A stretch of DNA of 64,000 bases from CAXXOK01 sp963663285 (GCA_963663285.2 CAXXNI010000002.1:186001-250000); one strand, 5' to 3'; positions 9,324-18,466 are shown, counted from the stretch's first letter. A program made the numbers and translations. Notes: a model not told the origin generated them from the letters alone.

Positions 9324-10299
9324 TCGATTTGCCTTTATTGCGGGCGCGTTGTGCCAAAGCGGAGACCGGTACTTGCGCGCCGGGTATAAGGAGCAAACCC
9401 GTACCGTACCGGAGGTGGTACGGGCAATGGCGCAAAAGGGCGTTGCCAAGGGTGTGGAGATTCATTATCGCGGCAACGAAAGCGCTGAAGATACGGAAGC
9501 TCTCAGGTTGGCGGTTGCGGAAAATGAGATGCACGTAACCTATGTAGACACATGGACATATGGGGAGCGCAAATGGCGTTTCGGTTCCCTTTCGGCAGCG
9601 GATACCGTTATACGGCTGGAAGCGGTGCAGCGTTGTAAAGAGACCCTTCGCTTCGCACGGGAAATAGGCGCACAGGGGATCAGCCTGTGGCTGGGGCAGG
9701 ATGGGTTTGACTATGCGTTTCAAACGGATTACCGTGCGCAGTGGCAACACCTCGTCGACAGTCTCAAAGAAATCTGCGATGCTGCGGATGGAATGCCGGT
9801 TGCGCTGGAGCCGAAGCCGCGAGAGCCTAGGAACCGGCTGCTGATCGATAATGTGCAGACTGCACTGCTGCTACGGCTGGAATGCGGACGCGATAATCTA
9901 GGCGTTACGGTCGATACGGGGCATGTAATTGCCGGAGGGCAGGGCATCGGACCGTCGCTGGCGCTGGCAATGCGCCATAACGCGCTTTTCAACCTGCATA
10001 CCAACGATAATTATGGTTCGTGGGACGATGATATGATGGTTGGCTCCGTACGGCTGAACGAGGCGCTGGAGACCTTCTATCTGCTGGAAAAGTACGATTA
10101 CCACGGGGCGATTTCGGTGGATATTTTTCCCTACCGTGAAGACGCGATGGATGCTGTGGAAGAGAGCATTCGCAGCATGATGGATTATATCCGCATTGTG
10201 CATAAGCTGGGGCTTGAAAAGATAGACGGCTTGATTGCTGTGGGCGATATGCCCGCTACACTGGCGGCCATACGTAAGGCTGCATTTGGCAGCATGTAG
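9313..10299 (+). CDS. Xylose isomerase-like TIM-barrel protein
   Basis: Sugar isomerase/epimerase-type TIM barrel of 328 residues. Likely metal ligands are Glu166 (ALEPKP), Asp201 (TVDTGH), His229 (NLHTND) and Asp270 (SVDIFP), with the DxxxG/NDNYGSWDDD loop after His229. The start is taken as TTG at 9313, with AAAGGATGG upstream and an 11-base overlap of the preceding stop; an in-frame GTG at 9292 is an alternative. Two adjacent TIM-barrel sugar isomerases suggest successive rearrangements of one ketose, or an isomerase plus an epimerase. The reaction cannot be assigned. Confidence 0.75.
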   Translation: MTADRFAFIAGALCQSGDRYLRAGYKEQTRTVPEVVRAMAQKGVAKGVEIHYRGNESAEDTEALRLAVAENEMHVTYVDTWTYGERKWRFGSLSAADTVIRLEAVQRCKETLRFAREIGAQGISLWLGQDGFDYAFQTDYRAQWQHLVDSLKEICDAADGMPVALEPKPREPRNRLLIDNVQTALLLRLECGRDNLGVTVDTGHVIAGGQGIGPSLALAMRHNALFNLHTNDNYGSWDDDMMVGSVRLNEALETFYLLEKYDYHGAISVDIFPYREDAMDAVEESIRSMMDYIRIVHKLGLEKIDGLIAVGDMPATLAAIRKAAFGSM

Positions 10300-10325
10300 A
10301 AACACAGATGAAATAGCAAAGTTAC

Positions 10326-10366
10326 CACCGGCAGCGCCCTTAGTATTACAGCGCTGCCGGTGTTTG
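10326..10366 (+). terminator. Rho-independent terminator of the catabolic block
   Basis: CACCGGCAGCGC at 10326-10337 pairs perfectly with GCGCTGCCGGTG at 10351-10362 and is followed by TTTGC. It ends the second catabolic transcription unit. Confidence 0.75.
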
Positions 10367-10466
10367 CAATCAAAAACCGGATAGGAGCCGTTGGGAAGTT
10401 GATGATTGAATTCTAGCGCTGAACATGATATGGTATACCCAATACAACATTAAGGAAGTGGGCAGG

Positions 10467-11099
10467 ATGATCGCGACTTTTCTCTCCGCTGTGGTGGTCA
10501 GTTTTTCCGGCGCGGTTATGCCCGGCCCGCTGCTTACTTACACGATCCGGCAAGCGCTTGGTATCGGGCCGAAAGCGGGCTTTTTTATCATTACCGGGCA
10601 TGTACTGCTGGAGCTGCTTTTAATTATGCTGATCTTTCTGGGCTTTGATATTATTTTACAGTCGGAGATTGCGCAAATCGCTATCGGGCTCGTCGGCGGC
10701 GCACTGCTAGCGTGGATGGGCGCGGATATGCTGCTGAGCGCGATACGCAACAAAGCGAAAATATCCATGGATGGGGATGCCAACCAAAAGAACATGCTTA
10801 CCTCCGGTGCGGTCATTAGCGCGATGAACCCGTACTTTCTGCTTTGGTGGGCGATAATCGGGCTGGGTTTTCTGCTGGAAGCCTATAAAGGTTTCGGCAT
10901 TTGGGGTGTGGCGGCGTTTTATGTGGGGCATGCGACGACCGACTACCTATGGTACGGCGGTGTAAGCACCGTGGTTGGGAAAACACGTAAGTTTATGAAA
11001 CAAAGCTTCTACCGCATACTGATTGGCATTCTGGGCGCCGCGCTGGTGTACTTCGGCGTGATGTTCCTCACCAACGCGATTCGGAGTATGATTGGCTGA
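10467..11099 (+). CDS. LysE/RhtB-family exporter
   Basis: Inner-membrane translocator of 210 residues with about six hydrophobic segments. The family signature MPGPLLTYTIRQALGIG lies near the N-terminus, followed by GxxxTGHVLLE-type and SAMNPYFLLWW segments. LysE relatives export amino acids or small metabolites in exchange for protons. The start is ATG 10467, with AAGGAAGTGGGCAGG upstream; an in-frame ATG at 10425 lacks a site. It stands alone after a terminator, with its own upstream region, so a link to the sugar block is not implied. Confidence 0.82.
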   Translation: MIATFLSAVVVSFSGAVMPGPLLTYTIRQALGIGPKAGFFIITGHVLLELLLIMLIFLGFDIILQSEIAQIAIGLVGGALLAWMGADMLLSAIRNKAKISMDGDANQKNMLTSGAVISAMNPYFLLWWAIIGLGFLLEAYKGFGIWGVAAFYVGHATTDYLWYGGVSTVVGKTRKFMKQSFYRILIGILGAALVYFGVMFLTNAIRSMIG

Positions 11100-11204
11100 T
11101 GTAGGCGGCTGTAACATTGGACAGTGTTACTCACGGAAAACCTGTGTATAGCGTTTGTAACTGCAAAGGCGTAGCACGCCGTTTTATAGGGGGAATAGAG
11201 AAAC

Positions 11205-12443
11205 ATGGAATCGATCATTCGGGATGCGGCACTTGCGCCGCTTGGTGAACAGAAAATTGACTGGGTGCGCCGGCATATGCCGGTGCTGCGCAGTATTGCC
11301 GCTGAGTTTGAGCGGGATCAGCCGTTTAAGGGATTGACTGTGGTGCTGTCTATCCATTTGGAAGCGAAAACGGCGTATTTGGCACAGGTGCTGCATCAGG
11401 GCGGCGCTACCGTATACGCAACGGGCAGCAATCCCTTGAGCACGCAGGACGATGTATGTGCCGCGCTGATGCAAAGCGGGGTAACGGTATTGGCAACGCA
11501 TGACTGCACTGCTGATGAGTACCACCAGTTCGAGTGCGCGGCGCTTTCCACTTGCCCGGATGTGGTGATTGACGATGGCGGCGATCTGGTGCAGATACTG
11601 CATGAGGATCACCCCGAGTGGGCGGTAAACCTGCGGGGTGGCTGCGAAGAAACGACGACGGGCATTTTGCGGCTGATGGCGCGGGAGAAAGCCGGAACGC
11701 TGCGGTTTCCTATGTTCAATATTAACGATGCGGATTGCAAGCACCTTTTTGACAACCGGTATGGCACCGGCCAGAGCGTGTGGGATGGCATTATGCGCAC
11801 GACGAATTTGGTGGTCGCGGGCAGCACGGTGGTCGTAGGCGGTTATGGCTGGTGCGGCAAAGGCGTTGCAATGCGTGCCAAGGGGCTTGGTGCAAGCGTG
11901 ATTGTGGCTGAGGTGGAACCTGTGAAGGCCATCGAAGCGGTCATGGACGGCTTCCGCGTCATGCCGATGGAGCAAGCGGCGGAGCTTGGCGACTATTTCA
12001 TCACCGTTACCGGCTGCAAAGGCGTGGTAACTACGGAACATATGCTGCGCATGAAAGACGGCGCTATACTGTGCAATGCGGGGCATTTTGACGTGGAAGT
12101 AGATGTGGCTGGGCTGAAGGACATGGCAGTCAATCACCGGGAAATGCGTAAAAACATCGAAGGTTATACCCTGCCAAACGGCCGTACCGTTTATTTACTG
12201 GCGGAAGGGCGGCTGGTGAATCTGGCCGCGGGAGACGGGCATCCGGCGGAAATTATGGATATGAGCTTTGCGCTGCAGGCACTTTGCGCACGGCGGATTG
12301 CGGAAGCAGCGGACGCCCTGCCAAATCGGCTGCATGCGGTGCCGGAGGATATAGACCAGAGCGTGGCGCTGCGCAAATTATCGTCGCTGGGGGTTGCAAT
12401 TGATACCCTTACGCCGGAACAGGAGCGGTATCTACACGGCTGA
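11205..12443 (+). CDS. ahcY: S-adenosylhomocysteine hydrolase (short form)
   Basis: Hydrolyses S-adenosylhomocysteine to homocysteine and adenosine, relieving product inhibition of methyltransferases. At 412 residues it is the short bacterial/archaeal type. Seen are CEETTTGILRL, FNINDADCKHLFDNRYGTG with the substrate-site Asn/Asp/Lys residues, the NAD site GGYGWCGKG near residues 210-219, and NAGHFDVE. The C-terminal Lys-Tyr extension of longer enzymes is absent, as in Thermotoga and archaea, where some members prefer S-inosylhomocysteine. AGGGGGAA precedes the ATG. No Pfs, LuxS or methionine genes are adjacent. Confidence 0.92.
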   Translation: MESIIRDAALAPLGEQKIDWVRRHMPVLRSIAAEFERDQPFKGLTVVLSIHLEAKTAYLAQVLHQGGATVYATGSNPLSTQDDVCAALMQSGVTVLATHDCTADEYHQFECAALSTCPDVVIDDGGDLVQILHEDHPEWAVNLRGGCEETTTGILRLMAREKAGTLRFPMFNINDADCKHLFDNRYGTGQSVWDGIMRTTNLVVAGSTVVVGGYGWCGKGVAMRAKGLGASVIVAEVEPVKAIEAVMDGFRVMPMEQAAELGDYFITVTGCKGVVTTEHMLRMKDGAILCNAGHFDVEVDVAGLKDMAVNHREMRKNIEGYTLPNGRTVYLLAEGRLVNLAAGDGHPAEIMDMSFALQALCARRIAEAADALPNRLHAVPEDIDQSVALRKLSSLGVAIDTLTPEQERYLHG

Positions 12444-12474
12444 AAATAATGTTTATTGATTTCCTTACAGCAGT

Positions 12475-12514
12475 GAAAAGAGAAGCGGTAAACACCACTT
12501 CTCTTTTCTTGTTA
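12475..12514. terminator. Bidirectional terminator between ahcY and the minus-strand envelope genes
   Basis: GAAAAGAGAAGCGGT at 12475-12489 pairs with ACCACTTCTCTTTTC at 12494-12508 with one mismatch. T-rich sequence follows on the plus strand (TTGTT) and A/T-rich arms suit use on both strands between convergent genes. Confidence 0.75.
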
Positions 12515-12529
12515 TACAGTTTGTTCTTC

Positions 12530-14215
12530 TTATTCTTCAATCAACGATGACCGTGGGATGAATACTCGGCACGGTTTACTGTTGTTCTGGGTTTCGACAT
12601 AGGCCCAATCCGTTCCCATGAAGGCCAGCAGCGTTACTTGCGTACCGGCGCCGATTTTAAATACTTCTCCCTTACCGATCAGGGGATCGTCTGTGGCGGA
12701 TGCGTCCTTGGTAAGGGTAATGGCAATATCTGCAAAGCTCAACTGCGCAACGCTGTCTGCGTTTGCGAGGGTTGCGTTGTCAATATAGCCGATCCGGCCA
12801 CGGGAGCCGTACCCGATGGAGTAGCTGACGAGCACCCAATCGCCTGTAACGCCGAAAATATCAACGGTGTCATCCGTGGTAACCTGAGCTTTGCTTTCGC
12901 GGTAACTATCGGTGCTGGGGGCGCTATATACCTTCAGCGTCTGCCGCTTTTCAAAACTCGCGTCGCCCAATGCGGCCAGCATGGGTGCACTATCCACAGC
13001 CCGTTCATACGGAGAAAGTGTCGGTGTAGGTGCGGCAGTGGGCGTTGGGGAAGGCGAAGGAGACGGCGTGGGTGTATTCGTGGGTGCGGGAGACGGGGTC
13101 GGCGATGGAGTCGGCTCCGGCGTCGGTGAAGGCGTTACGAACTCCTGCGGTGCAATGGCAACTGCGCTTCTGTTGAGCACAAAGCCGGTTTGGGAACCAT
13201 TATTACTAATAGCGGTAAACGCTGTGCTTCCCAGTGATACGGTGCCGGTAAATAAGTCGCTGTCAACCTTTCCGTCTTCGACTGTATAAGATGAAACCTG
13301 AATGGTCAGCAGTTTACCATCGGCGGTAAACTGGTAGTAGGTATTGCCGTCGGAGCCCATTTCTTTCCATAAACCCTGTGTAAGGAAAGCGACCAGTTCT
13401 TCATCGTCCTCCGCTACGGGCATGGGGGTCGGCGTAGCGACGGTATCCAGCGGGGGCAGGGTAGCCACAGGCTGTGTAGGCGTTTGTGTTGCGGGAGCTT
13501 CGGTAACCGGAGCAATGCCGGTTAGCAAAGCAGACTGGGTCAGGTTCAACTGTTCCCAGGGAATATCTACAACGGCGGCGTCCGCCTGCACGCTACCAGC
13601 GGCATACAGGCAGCGGAAAGCGGCGGTGGAAATGTAATACGAATCGGGCGCGGGCACCTGCGAAGCATCGGTAACAACAGAAAGGCCCTGCTCGCTTTCC
13701 ATGGTATAAACAGCGTTACGGATAGCGGCGTCCACCGTATCCGGTTCTTCGGCAAATAAGTCATAAACTGTTACCAGCTTGCGGTTTTGCACATCCACAA
13801 TGCGGTAGAAAAACAACAGTTCGTTCAAGCTGCCATCGGCTGCGCGGTTGGATACCGTCGCTTCCAAAGACAGGATGCCGTTAAAGTCCATTCCGACACA
13901 GTAGGACATACGTACCGTATCCAAAGTCCCATCTTCATAGACGGTTGCATCGTTGCTGAAAGCGTCTGTTTTGCGCAATGCCAGCAGTGGATCGGCCACT
14001 GTCTCCGTTAGGTAATCGGTCAGCGTATCATCCTCGCAGGAAAAAACAGGATATTCTACCCGGTAATTCACGGTATCGGTTTGCCCTTCGTCGATCCAAT
14101 GGGTAATGGTAATTCCATCCTGCTGTAAATCTACTGTTTGGCCATTATCTTCGGCAACAGCCGGTGCAGCGGTGAGCAGGCATAGTGCCAGCAGAAAGGA
14201 TAAAGTGCGCTTCAT
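12530..14215 (-). CDS. Secreted protein with DUF3298-like domain, Pro/Thr linker and SH3-like repeats
   Basis: Exported protein of 561 residues. A signal peptide ends near AVAEDNG at residue 21. Residues about 30-225 resemble the RsiV/DUF3298 type beta domain (paired strands then VDIPWEQL). A middle domain with YYQFTADGKL lies near 290-355, then a Thr-Pro-Ser linker of roughly 45 residues rich in TPSPTP. Two SH3b-like modules close the protein; the first starts TLKVYSAPSTDSYRESK, a motif nearly repeated in the secreted protein at 28600-29493. It lies 12 bases after the membrane protein at 14228-16219, so the pair is probably one operon. It likely binds or senses the cell wall; exact role unknown. 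Confidence 0.7.
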   Translation of the reverse strand: MKRTLSFLLALCLLTAAPAVAEDNGQTVDLQQDGITITHWIDEGQTDTVNYRVEYPVFSCEDDTLTDYLTETVADPLLALRKTDAFSNDATVYEDGTLDTVRMSYCVGMDFNGILSLEATVSNRAADGSLNELLFFYRIVDVQNRKLVTVYDLFAEEPDTVDAAIRNAVYTMESEQGLSVVTDASQVPAPDSYYISTAAFRCLYAAGSVQADAAVVDIPWEQLNLTQSALLTGIAPVTEAPATQTPTQPVATLPPLDTVATPTPMPVAEDDEELVAFLTQGLWKEMGSDGNTYYQFTADGKLLTIQVSSYTVEDGKVDSDLFTGTVSLGSTAFTAISNNGSQTGFVLNRSAVAIAPQEFVTPSPTPEPTPSPTPSPAPTNTPTPSPSPSPTPTAAPTPTLSPYERAVDSAPMLAALGDASFEKRQTLKVYSAPSTDSYRESKAQVTTDDTVDIFGVTGDWVLVSYSIGYGSRGRIGYIDNATLANADSVAQLSFADIAITLTKDASATDDPLIGKGEVFKIGAGTQVTLLAFMGTDWAYVETQNNSKPCRVFIPRSSLIEE

Positions 14216-14227
14216 ATCCGTAACCTC

Positions 14228-16219
14228 CTACTTTTGCAAGCTTAACACAAGCGGGTATACGGAATCGGTAGCCAGCGCCACGGTTTCCGTTTCGTCGCCT
14301 TTTGTCAGCTGGAAATAGTGGGACAGCGGCTGCGGATAAGCCATCCCGCTTACTGTATACTGCTTGTAAATACCGTTGGTTTCCTGCCGCCATACGGCTC
14401 TTGTGCTTTGGATGGGAGCGATGCTGTCGTAGGCAAAATCGTAATTTAACTCACCGTTGACATATAATCCATACAGCCCTGTCTGTGCATCGCGCACCAC
14501 AACGGCTCCGCAATCGGCATAGACAGTCACATCGTCGCTTGTATATAAAACAGTTTGTTCGCCGTCCAGCGCGATTAACTCGCCATTACGCATGCAGGCA
14601 ATGCCTGCGGCGCAGCCCAGCACATCACTCATATCAGCGGTGTGCCGCCATAATTTCATCGTGCCGTCCTGAGACAGCTCATAAAGCGTATAGCGCTCAT
14701 CCGTATCGGTTACATTGCCGGTATCCACATAAGCGATGGTATTTTCGGCCGTGAATGGATAGGCTTTGGCAAACCAGAGCGTGCTGAGGACGGTGCTGCT
14801 TTCATCCACATAGTTAAAGGTAGTTTGTGAAGTATCGCTGATGAGCGCCCAGCCGTTAACCATGGGGCTTAAAACCGGGTCTTTCCCTACGGCTTGCGCA
14901 TAGCGGGAGGTATCAATCAACGGTTTACCCTCTGCATCAATCAGCCAGGGCGACATGGCAATATAGTAAATATCGTCCGGGCAGACCAAAAAACCATCTG
15001 CCGGAAGATGATCGTAATAGCCCAGCAGCTTGCCATCTAATGCGGAGAACAGATAATAATCGTAATCGTCGGCAGCTAAAAACTGCCGCTGTATCACGTT
15101 GCTGTTGGTTACAGCATAAGGCTCAAGCGGTAAATCGCCCGCAACGGCGTCGATGCCTTTTTGTGCTTTGCTGGTAACCTCCAGCGCAGTGGCTGCATCA
15201 AACGCGGGCATTGTAACGGTTGGATTATTTTGGGAAGGAACCGCCGTTTGAATCACGCTTTGTACTGTTTCTTCACCCAGCAAAATACTAAGCTGCGTAA
15301 GTACCTGATCCCGGAAGATGTATACGCCGGCTGCGAGCACGGCAAGGATCAGCAACACAATTAACCAGCGTTTCAGCGCCCTGCGTTTACGGCGTTTGTT
15401 GGCAACGGTATGCTTTTCCGCTTCTACGCGATAAGCAGCGCTTGCCGGAGGCAGTGCGGAATCGCTCACAGCTGGTTTGCGGGTGCGGTATACATTGGGG
15501 GATGGCCGGGAGTACTCCGGTTCGGGGGGGATATCCTCAAACAACGAGTCTGGCGTTTCAAATTTTAAAGGCGGCGCAAAACGCTCGCTCCAGGCAGCGG
15601 AGTTTGTAGCGTCGCTTGTCGGGCGCGCGTAGGGATTGCGTGGCGGCGTTTCCGCCTGCGGCTCCGATTGATCCGTTGACGGCGGCTCCACGACTTGCAA
15701 TTTCTTGGGTTGCGGTTCCTCGGCCGGGGAGACGGGTTCAAACGCACTTTCAGCGGGAGGCACAGCGGTGTATTTACTGGATGTATCGTATATGGGTACG
15801 TTGTCAGGGGTGTATGCACGCGGCGCGGAGGAACGGTGGCGGCCGCGATATCCGTTGTATGCCGGGGCCGGCGCGGGGGCAGGTTCCGGTTCGTTTGGCA
15901 AATAATCCGCTTCGTCCCAGGTGGGCCGCGTGTATGGATTGGGCTGTGCGCCCTCTTCACTTGTAACCGCCGTGTAGGAGGACCCGGCTAACCCCTCGGG
16001 AGCAGGATCGTTAGGCAAATAATCCTCTTCATCCCAGGTGCGCTGGGTATAGGATCGTTCCTCCTCCAGCGGCTGCTCCCACGAATCTGCAGACCAGCCG
16101 GGCTGCACCGCAGAGCGTGAAGGGCGTGCAGCAGGATATAACCCGCCTTTTTGACCTTTGTCCCGATCCCCGGCAGGTTCATTAGGCTCATATTGTTCAT
16201 ATGATCTATCTTTATTCAT
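14228..16219 (-). CDS. Single-pass membrane protein with repetitive cytoplasmic tail and beta-propeller-like ectodomain
   Basis: Protein of 663 residues. Residues 1-280 are hydrophilic and Pro/Glu-rich with repeats of the form NPYxRPTWDExDYLPNxP (two clear copies, one degenerate). A basic stretch RRKRRALKR precedes one transmembrane helix near 285-305. The remaining 355 residues are probably outside the cell and contain WG-like segments such as GLYGLYVNGELNYDF and MSPWLIDAEGKP. GAGG lies 7 bases before the ATG. The tandem tail may be a docking or phosphorylation platform for cytoplasmic partners. Not recognised as a named family; WG/KWG-type similarity is by eye. Confidence 0.65.
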   Translation of the reverse strand: MNKDRSYEQYEPNEPAGDRDKGQKGGLYPAARPSRSAVQPGWSADSWEQPLEEERSYTQRTWDEEDYLPNDPAPEGLAGSSYTAVTSEEGAQPNPYTRPTWDEADYLPNEPEPAPAPAPAYNGYRGRHRSSAPRAYTPDNVPIYDTSSKYTAVPPAESAFEPVSPAEEPQPKKLQVVEPPSTDQSEPQAETPPRNPYARPTSDATNSAAWSERFAPPLKFETPDSLFEDIPPEPEYSRPSPNVYRTRKPAVSDSALPPASAAYRVEAEKHTVANKRRKRRALKRWLIVLLILAVLAAGVYIFRDQVLTQLSILLGEETVQSVIQTAVPSQNNPTVTMPAFDAATALEVTSKAQKGIDAVAGDLPLEPYAVTNSNVIQRQFLAADDYDYYLFSALDGKLLGYYDHLPADGFLVCPDDIYYIAMSPWLIDAEGKPLIDTSRYAQAVGKDPVLSPMVNGWALISDTSQTTFNYVDESSTVLSTLWFAKAYPFTAENTIAYVDTGNVTDTDERYTLYELSQDGTMKLWRHTADMSDVLGCAAGIACMRNGELIALDGEQTVLYTSDDVTVYADCGAVVVRDAQTGLYGLYVNGELNYDFAYDSIAPIQSTRAVWRQETNGIYKQYTVSGMAYPQPLSHYFQLTKGDETETVALATDSVYPLVLSLQK

Positions 16220-16259
16220 TCAAAAACCTCATGATTCTCAAGGCGCTTTTTCACATTTC

Positions 16260-16288
16260 AATGTATCACGCTTTTGGCTGTTCGTCAA
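16260..16288 (-). promoter_or_regulatory. Sigma-A type promoter for the 16219 operon
   Basis: On the minus strand TTGACG (16283-16288) and TACATT (16260-16265) are separated by 17 bases, 41 bases before the ATG at 16219. Confidence 0.6.
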
Positions 16289-16400
16289 GTAACAAAAGGG
16301 TTTGCGGGCATCGAAGGGGGAACGGCAAATCAAACTGGGGAGCGGATAATGGCGGGTGTTATTTGCTTCGCGAAAAATTTCGCTTCTTATTTATAAATTG

Positions 16401-16441
16401 AAAACGCCCCGCACATATTTATAAATATGCCGAGGCGTTTT
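16401..16441. terminator. Terminator after the acyl-CoA ligase gene
   Basis: AAAACGCC at 16401-16408 and GGCGTTTT at 16434-16441 enclose a perfect 16-base palindrome CATATTTATAAATATG at 16414-16429. It sits downstream of the minus-strand ligase gene and ends in TTTTCAATTT on that strand. Confidence 0.7.
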
Positions 16442-16498
16442 GGTTATATGAGGTATGTGATGGCTGTTCTCATCCGTATTGCGAGCCACACAAGGCAA

Positions 16499-18184
16499 TT
16501 ACGCAGTCTCAATCCGTGAGGCAGCTTGCAATCCCAATGCCTCCACGCTGCTTTCGCGTAATTTGAACTTCTGTATCTTGCCACTGGCCGTCATAGGGAA
16601 CGCATCCATGGGGATAATATACCGCGGCGATTTAAAGCGGCTAAGCCCTGCGCGCACAAAATCAACCAGCTCTTCCTGTGTGGCGCTTGCGCCTTCTTTG
16701 AAAACAACGCAGGCGCAGACTTCTTCGCCATATTTCTCGTCCGGTACGCCCACCACCTGTACATCGCTGATAGCCGGATGCGTGTACATAAACTCTTCGA
16801 TTTCACGGGGGTAGATATTCTCGCCGCCGCGAATGATCATATCCTTTAAGCGGCCGGTAATGCGGAAATTTCCATCCTCATCCATCGTGCCGATGTCGCC
16901 GGTATGCAGCCAGCCGTTTTCATCAATGGCCTGATGCGTTGCCTCCGGCATTTTATAATAGCCCTTCATCACGTGGTAGCCGCGTGTAACAATCTCGCCC
17001 GGCGTGCCGCGCGGCACTTCCTCCCCGGTTTCGGGGCTGATGATTTTTCCTTCGGTTTGCGGCAGTAATTTCCCTACGGTGGATACGCGCAGTTCCAGCG
17101 GATCGTCTGTACGGCTCATGGTCATGCCCGGCGAGCATTCGGTTTGCCCGTAGGTGATGGTTAGTTCGGGCAGGTGCATCTTGCCGGTTACATCGCGCAT
17201 GGTTTTAATGGGGCAGGGACTGCCCGCCATAATGCCGGTACGCAGGTGGGAAAAATCAAATTGATCAAAATCCGGGTGTTCCAGCATGCCGATAAACATA
17301 GTCGGCACGCCGTGCACTGCCGTGCAACGTTCGTTTTGGATTATCTCCATTTCATCTCTTGGGTGGTAACGGGTCATCAGCACGGCGGCGGTGCAGTGCG
17401 TAAGGCAGCTCATAATGCCCAACACGCAACCGAAACAATGGAAAAGCGGTACGACGATCAGTAGCCGGTCATCGCTGGTAAACTTCATGCAATCGCCCAG
17501 GAACTGACCGTTATTGGTGATGTTGTAATGGGTCAGCATAACACCCTTGGGGAAACCGGTGGTACCGCTGGTATATTGCATGTTGATTACTTCGTGCGTA
17601 TCCAGCGACGCGATGCTCTCTTCCACGATACTGTCCGGTACGGTTTCAGCCAGCTGATATAACTCGTCAAATGAGTGCATGCCCTTGGGCTTATCCTCAT
17701 CCTGTCCGATCAGCACAACTCTTTTCAGGCAGGGCAGTTTCGGCTCGCCAATTTCATCCGGGTCGCTGGTGAGCAGGCTGGGCATCAAGCCTGTAATATG
17801 GTCGATATAGCGGTTGCCCTTCACGCCGGGTATCATCACCAGCATTTTGGCGTCGCTCTGGGTTAGCAGATAGTTCAACTCAAACTGTTTGTAGTTGGTG
17901 TTTACCGTTACCAAAATCGCCCCCAGTTTTGACGAGGCGAACATAATCAATACCCATTCCGGCACGTTGGTAGCCCAGATGGCAACGTGGTCGCCCTTGC
18001 GAATTCCCATAGCATATAAGCCGCGGGCGACGATGCTGGTCCGGCGGTCAAACTCCTTCCAACTCCAACGTACGCCAAACTCAGGCGCAACGATGCAATC
18101 ACTGTCCGGCAGTCGCTCCGCGTTCCTCCTCAGCAGACCGGGAATCGTGTTTGCGTGAAGCTCGGTTGTCGGTACAAAAGCCAT
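16499..18184 (-). CDS. AMP-forming acyl-CoA synthetase (ANL superfamily)
   Basis: Ligase of 561 residues activating a carboxylic acid as acyl-adenylate and transferring it to CoA. Motifs are YTSGTTGFPKGVM near 203-215, YGQTECSP near 345, HTGDIGTMDEDG, the hinge GRLKDMIIRGGENIYPREIE and the C-terminal catalytic Lys in SGKIQKFKLRE. The order and spacing resemble medium/long-chain fatty acid and short branched-chain acyl-CoA ligases; the acid cannot be predicted. The start is ATG 18184 with AAAGGAGGG upstream; a longer frame to 18406 runs through the RNA leader and is not used. A T-box leader and terminator precede it, which is unusual for this family. Confidence 0.88.
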   Translation of the reverse strand: MAFVPTTELHANTIPGLLRRNAERLPDSDCIVAPEFGVRWSWKEFDRRTSIVARGLYAMGIRKGDHVAIWATNVPEWVLIMFASSKLGAILVTVNTNYKQFELNYLLTQSDAKMLVMIPGVKGNRYIDHITGLMPSLLTSDPDEIGEPKLPCLKRVVLIGQDEDKPKGMHSFDELYQLAETVPDSIVEESIASLDTHEVINMQYTSGTTGFPKGVMLTHYNITNNGQFLGDCMKFTSDDRLLIVVPLFHCFGCVLGIMSCLTHCTAAVLMTRYHPRDEMEIIQNERCTAVHGVPTMFIGMLEHPDFDQFDFSHLRTGIMAGSPCPIKTMRDVTGKMHLPELTITYGQTECSPGMTMSRTDDPLELRVSTVGKLLPQTEGKIISPETGEEVPRGTPGEIVTRGYHVMKGYYKMPEATHQAIDENGWLHTGDIGTMDEDGNFRITGRLKDMIIRGGENIYPREIEEFMYTHPAISDVQVVGVPDEKYGEEVCACVVFKEGASATQEELVDFVRAGLSRFKSPRYIIPMDAFPMTASGKIQKFKLRESSVEALGLQAASRIETA

Positions 18185-18232
18185 GCTGTGCCCTCCTTTA
18201 ATGATCTGTATAGGGTGCGAATGTAAAAAAAT

Positions 18233-18466
18233 CCTCCGTCCTCGAAACATCGAAGACGGAGGCATTATACTCCGCGGTACCACTTCGCTTGGAGCCTGCG
18301 CTCCCGCTTGTTCTGGCTTTATCGGGCCATTCCCGTCCAATAGTACTGCGTTTTCCCATTGGCCGCTCTTGGGGGAGAGGATAAGCGTCCTTCTTACGCC
18401 TTGCACCTACCGGCGTTTCTCTGTAAAAAAGGTATGCTGTCCATGCCCGTTCATCGCGTTGAAATT
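18233..18466 (-). ncRNA. T-box leader (tRNA-sensing riboswitch)
   Basis: Read on the minus strand, the leader contains GCGATGAAC, ACAGAGAAACGCCGGTAGGTGCAAGGCG in the stem I region, and the hallmark T-box AAGTGGTACCGCGG at 18271-18287. This is followed by a terminator hairpin at 18233-18262 (CCTCCGTC and GACGGAGG arms) and a T7 run, then the ligase gene. A candidate specifier lies in GGACGCTTATCC just before the CTCT/AGAG hairpin; triplets GCT or CTT are possible, but the codon is not resolved by eye. Uncharged cognate tRNA would favour the antiterminator and allow expression of the downstream acyl-CoA ligase. Confidence 0.88.

Noticed and set aside
11184..12137. Open frame of 317 codons on the minus strand
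   Set aside because: Lies entirely within ahcY on the opposite strand, no ribosome binding site.
13020..13140. Short tandem DNA repeats that could suggest a CRISPR or satellite
   Set aside because: They encode the Thr-Pro-Ser linker of the secreted protein; unit length is 6 bases and no spacers exist.
18185..18406. N-terminal extension of the acyl-CoA ligase
   Set aside because: The frame runs through the T-box leader and its terminator; the strong ribosome site marks 18184 as the start.
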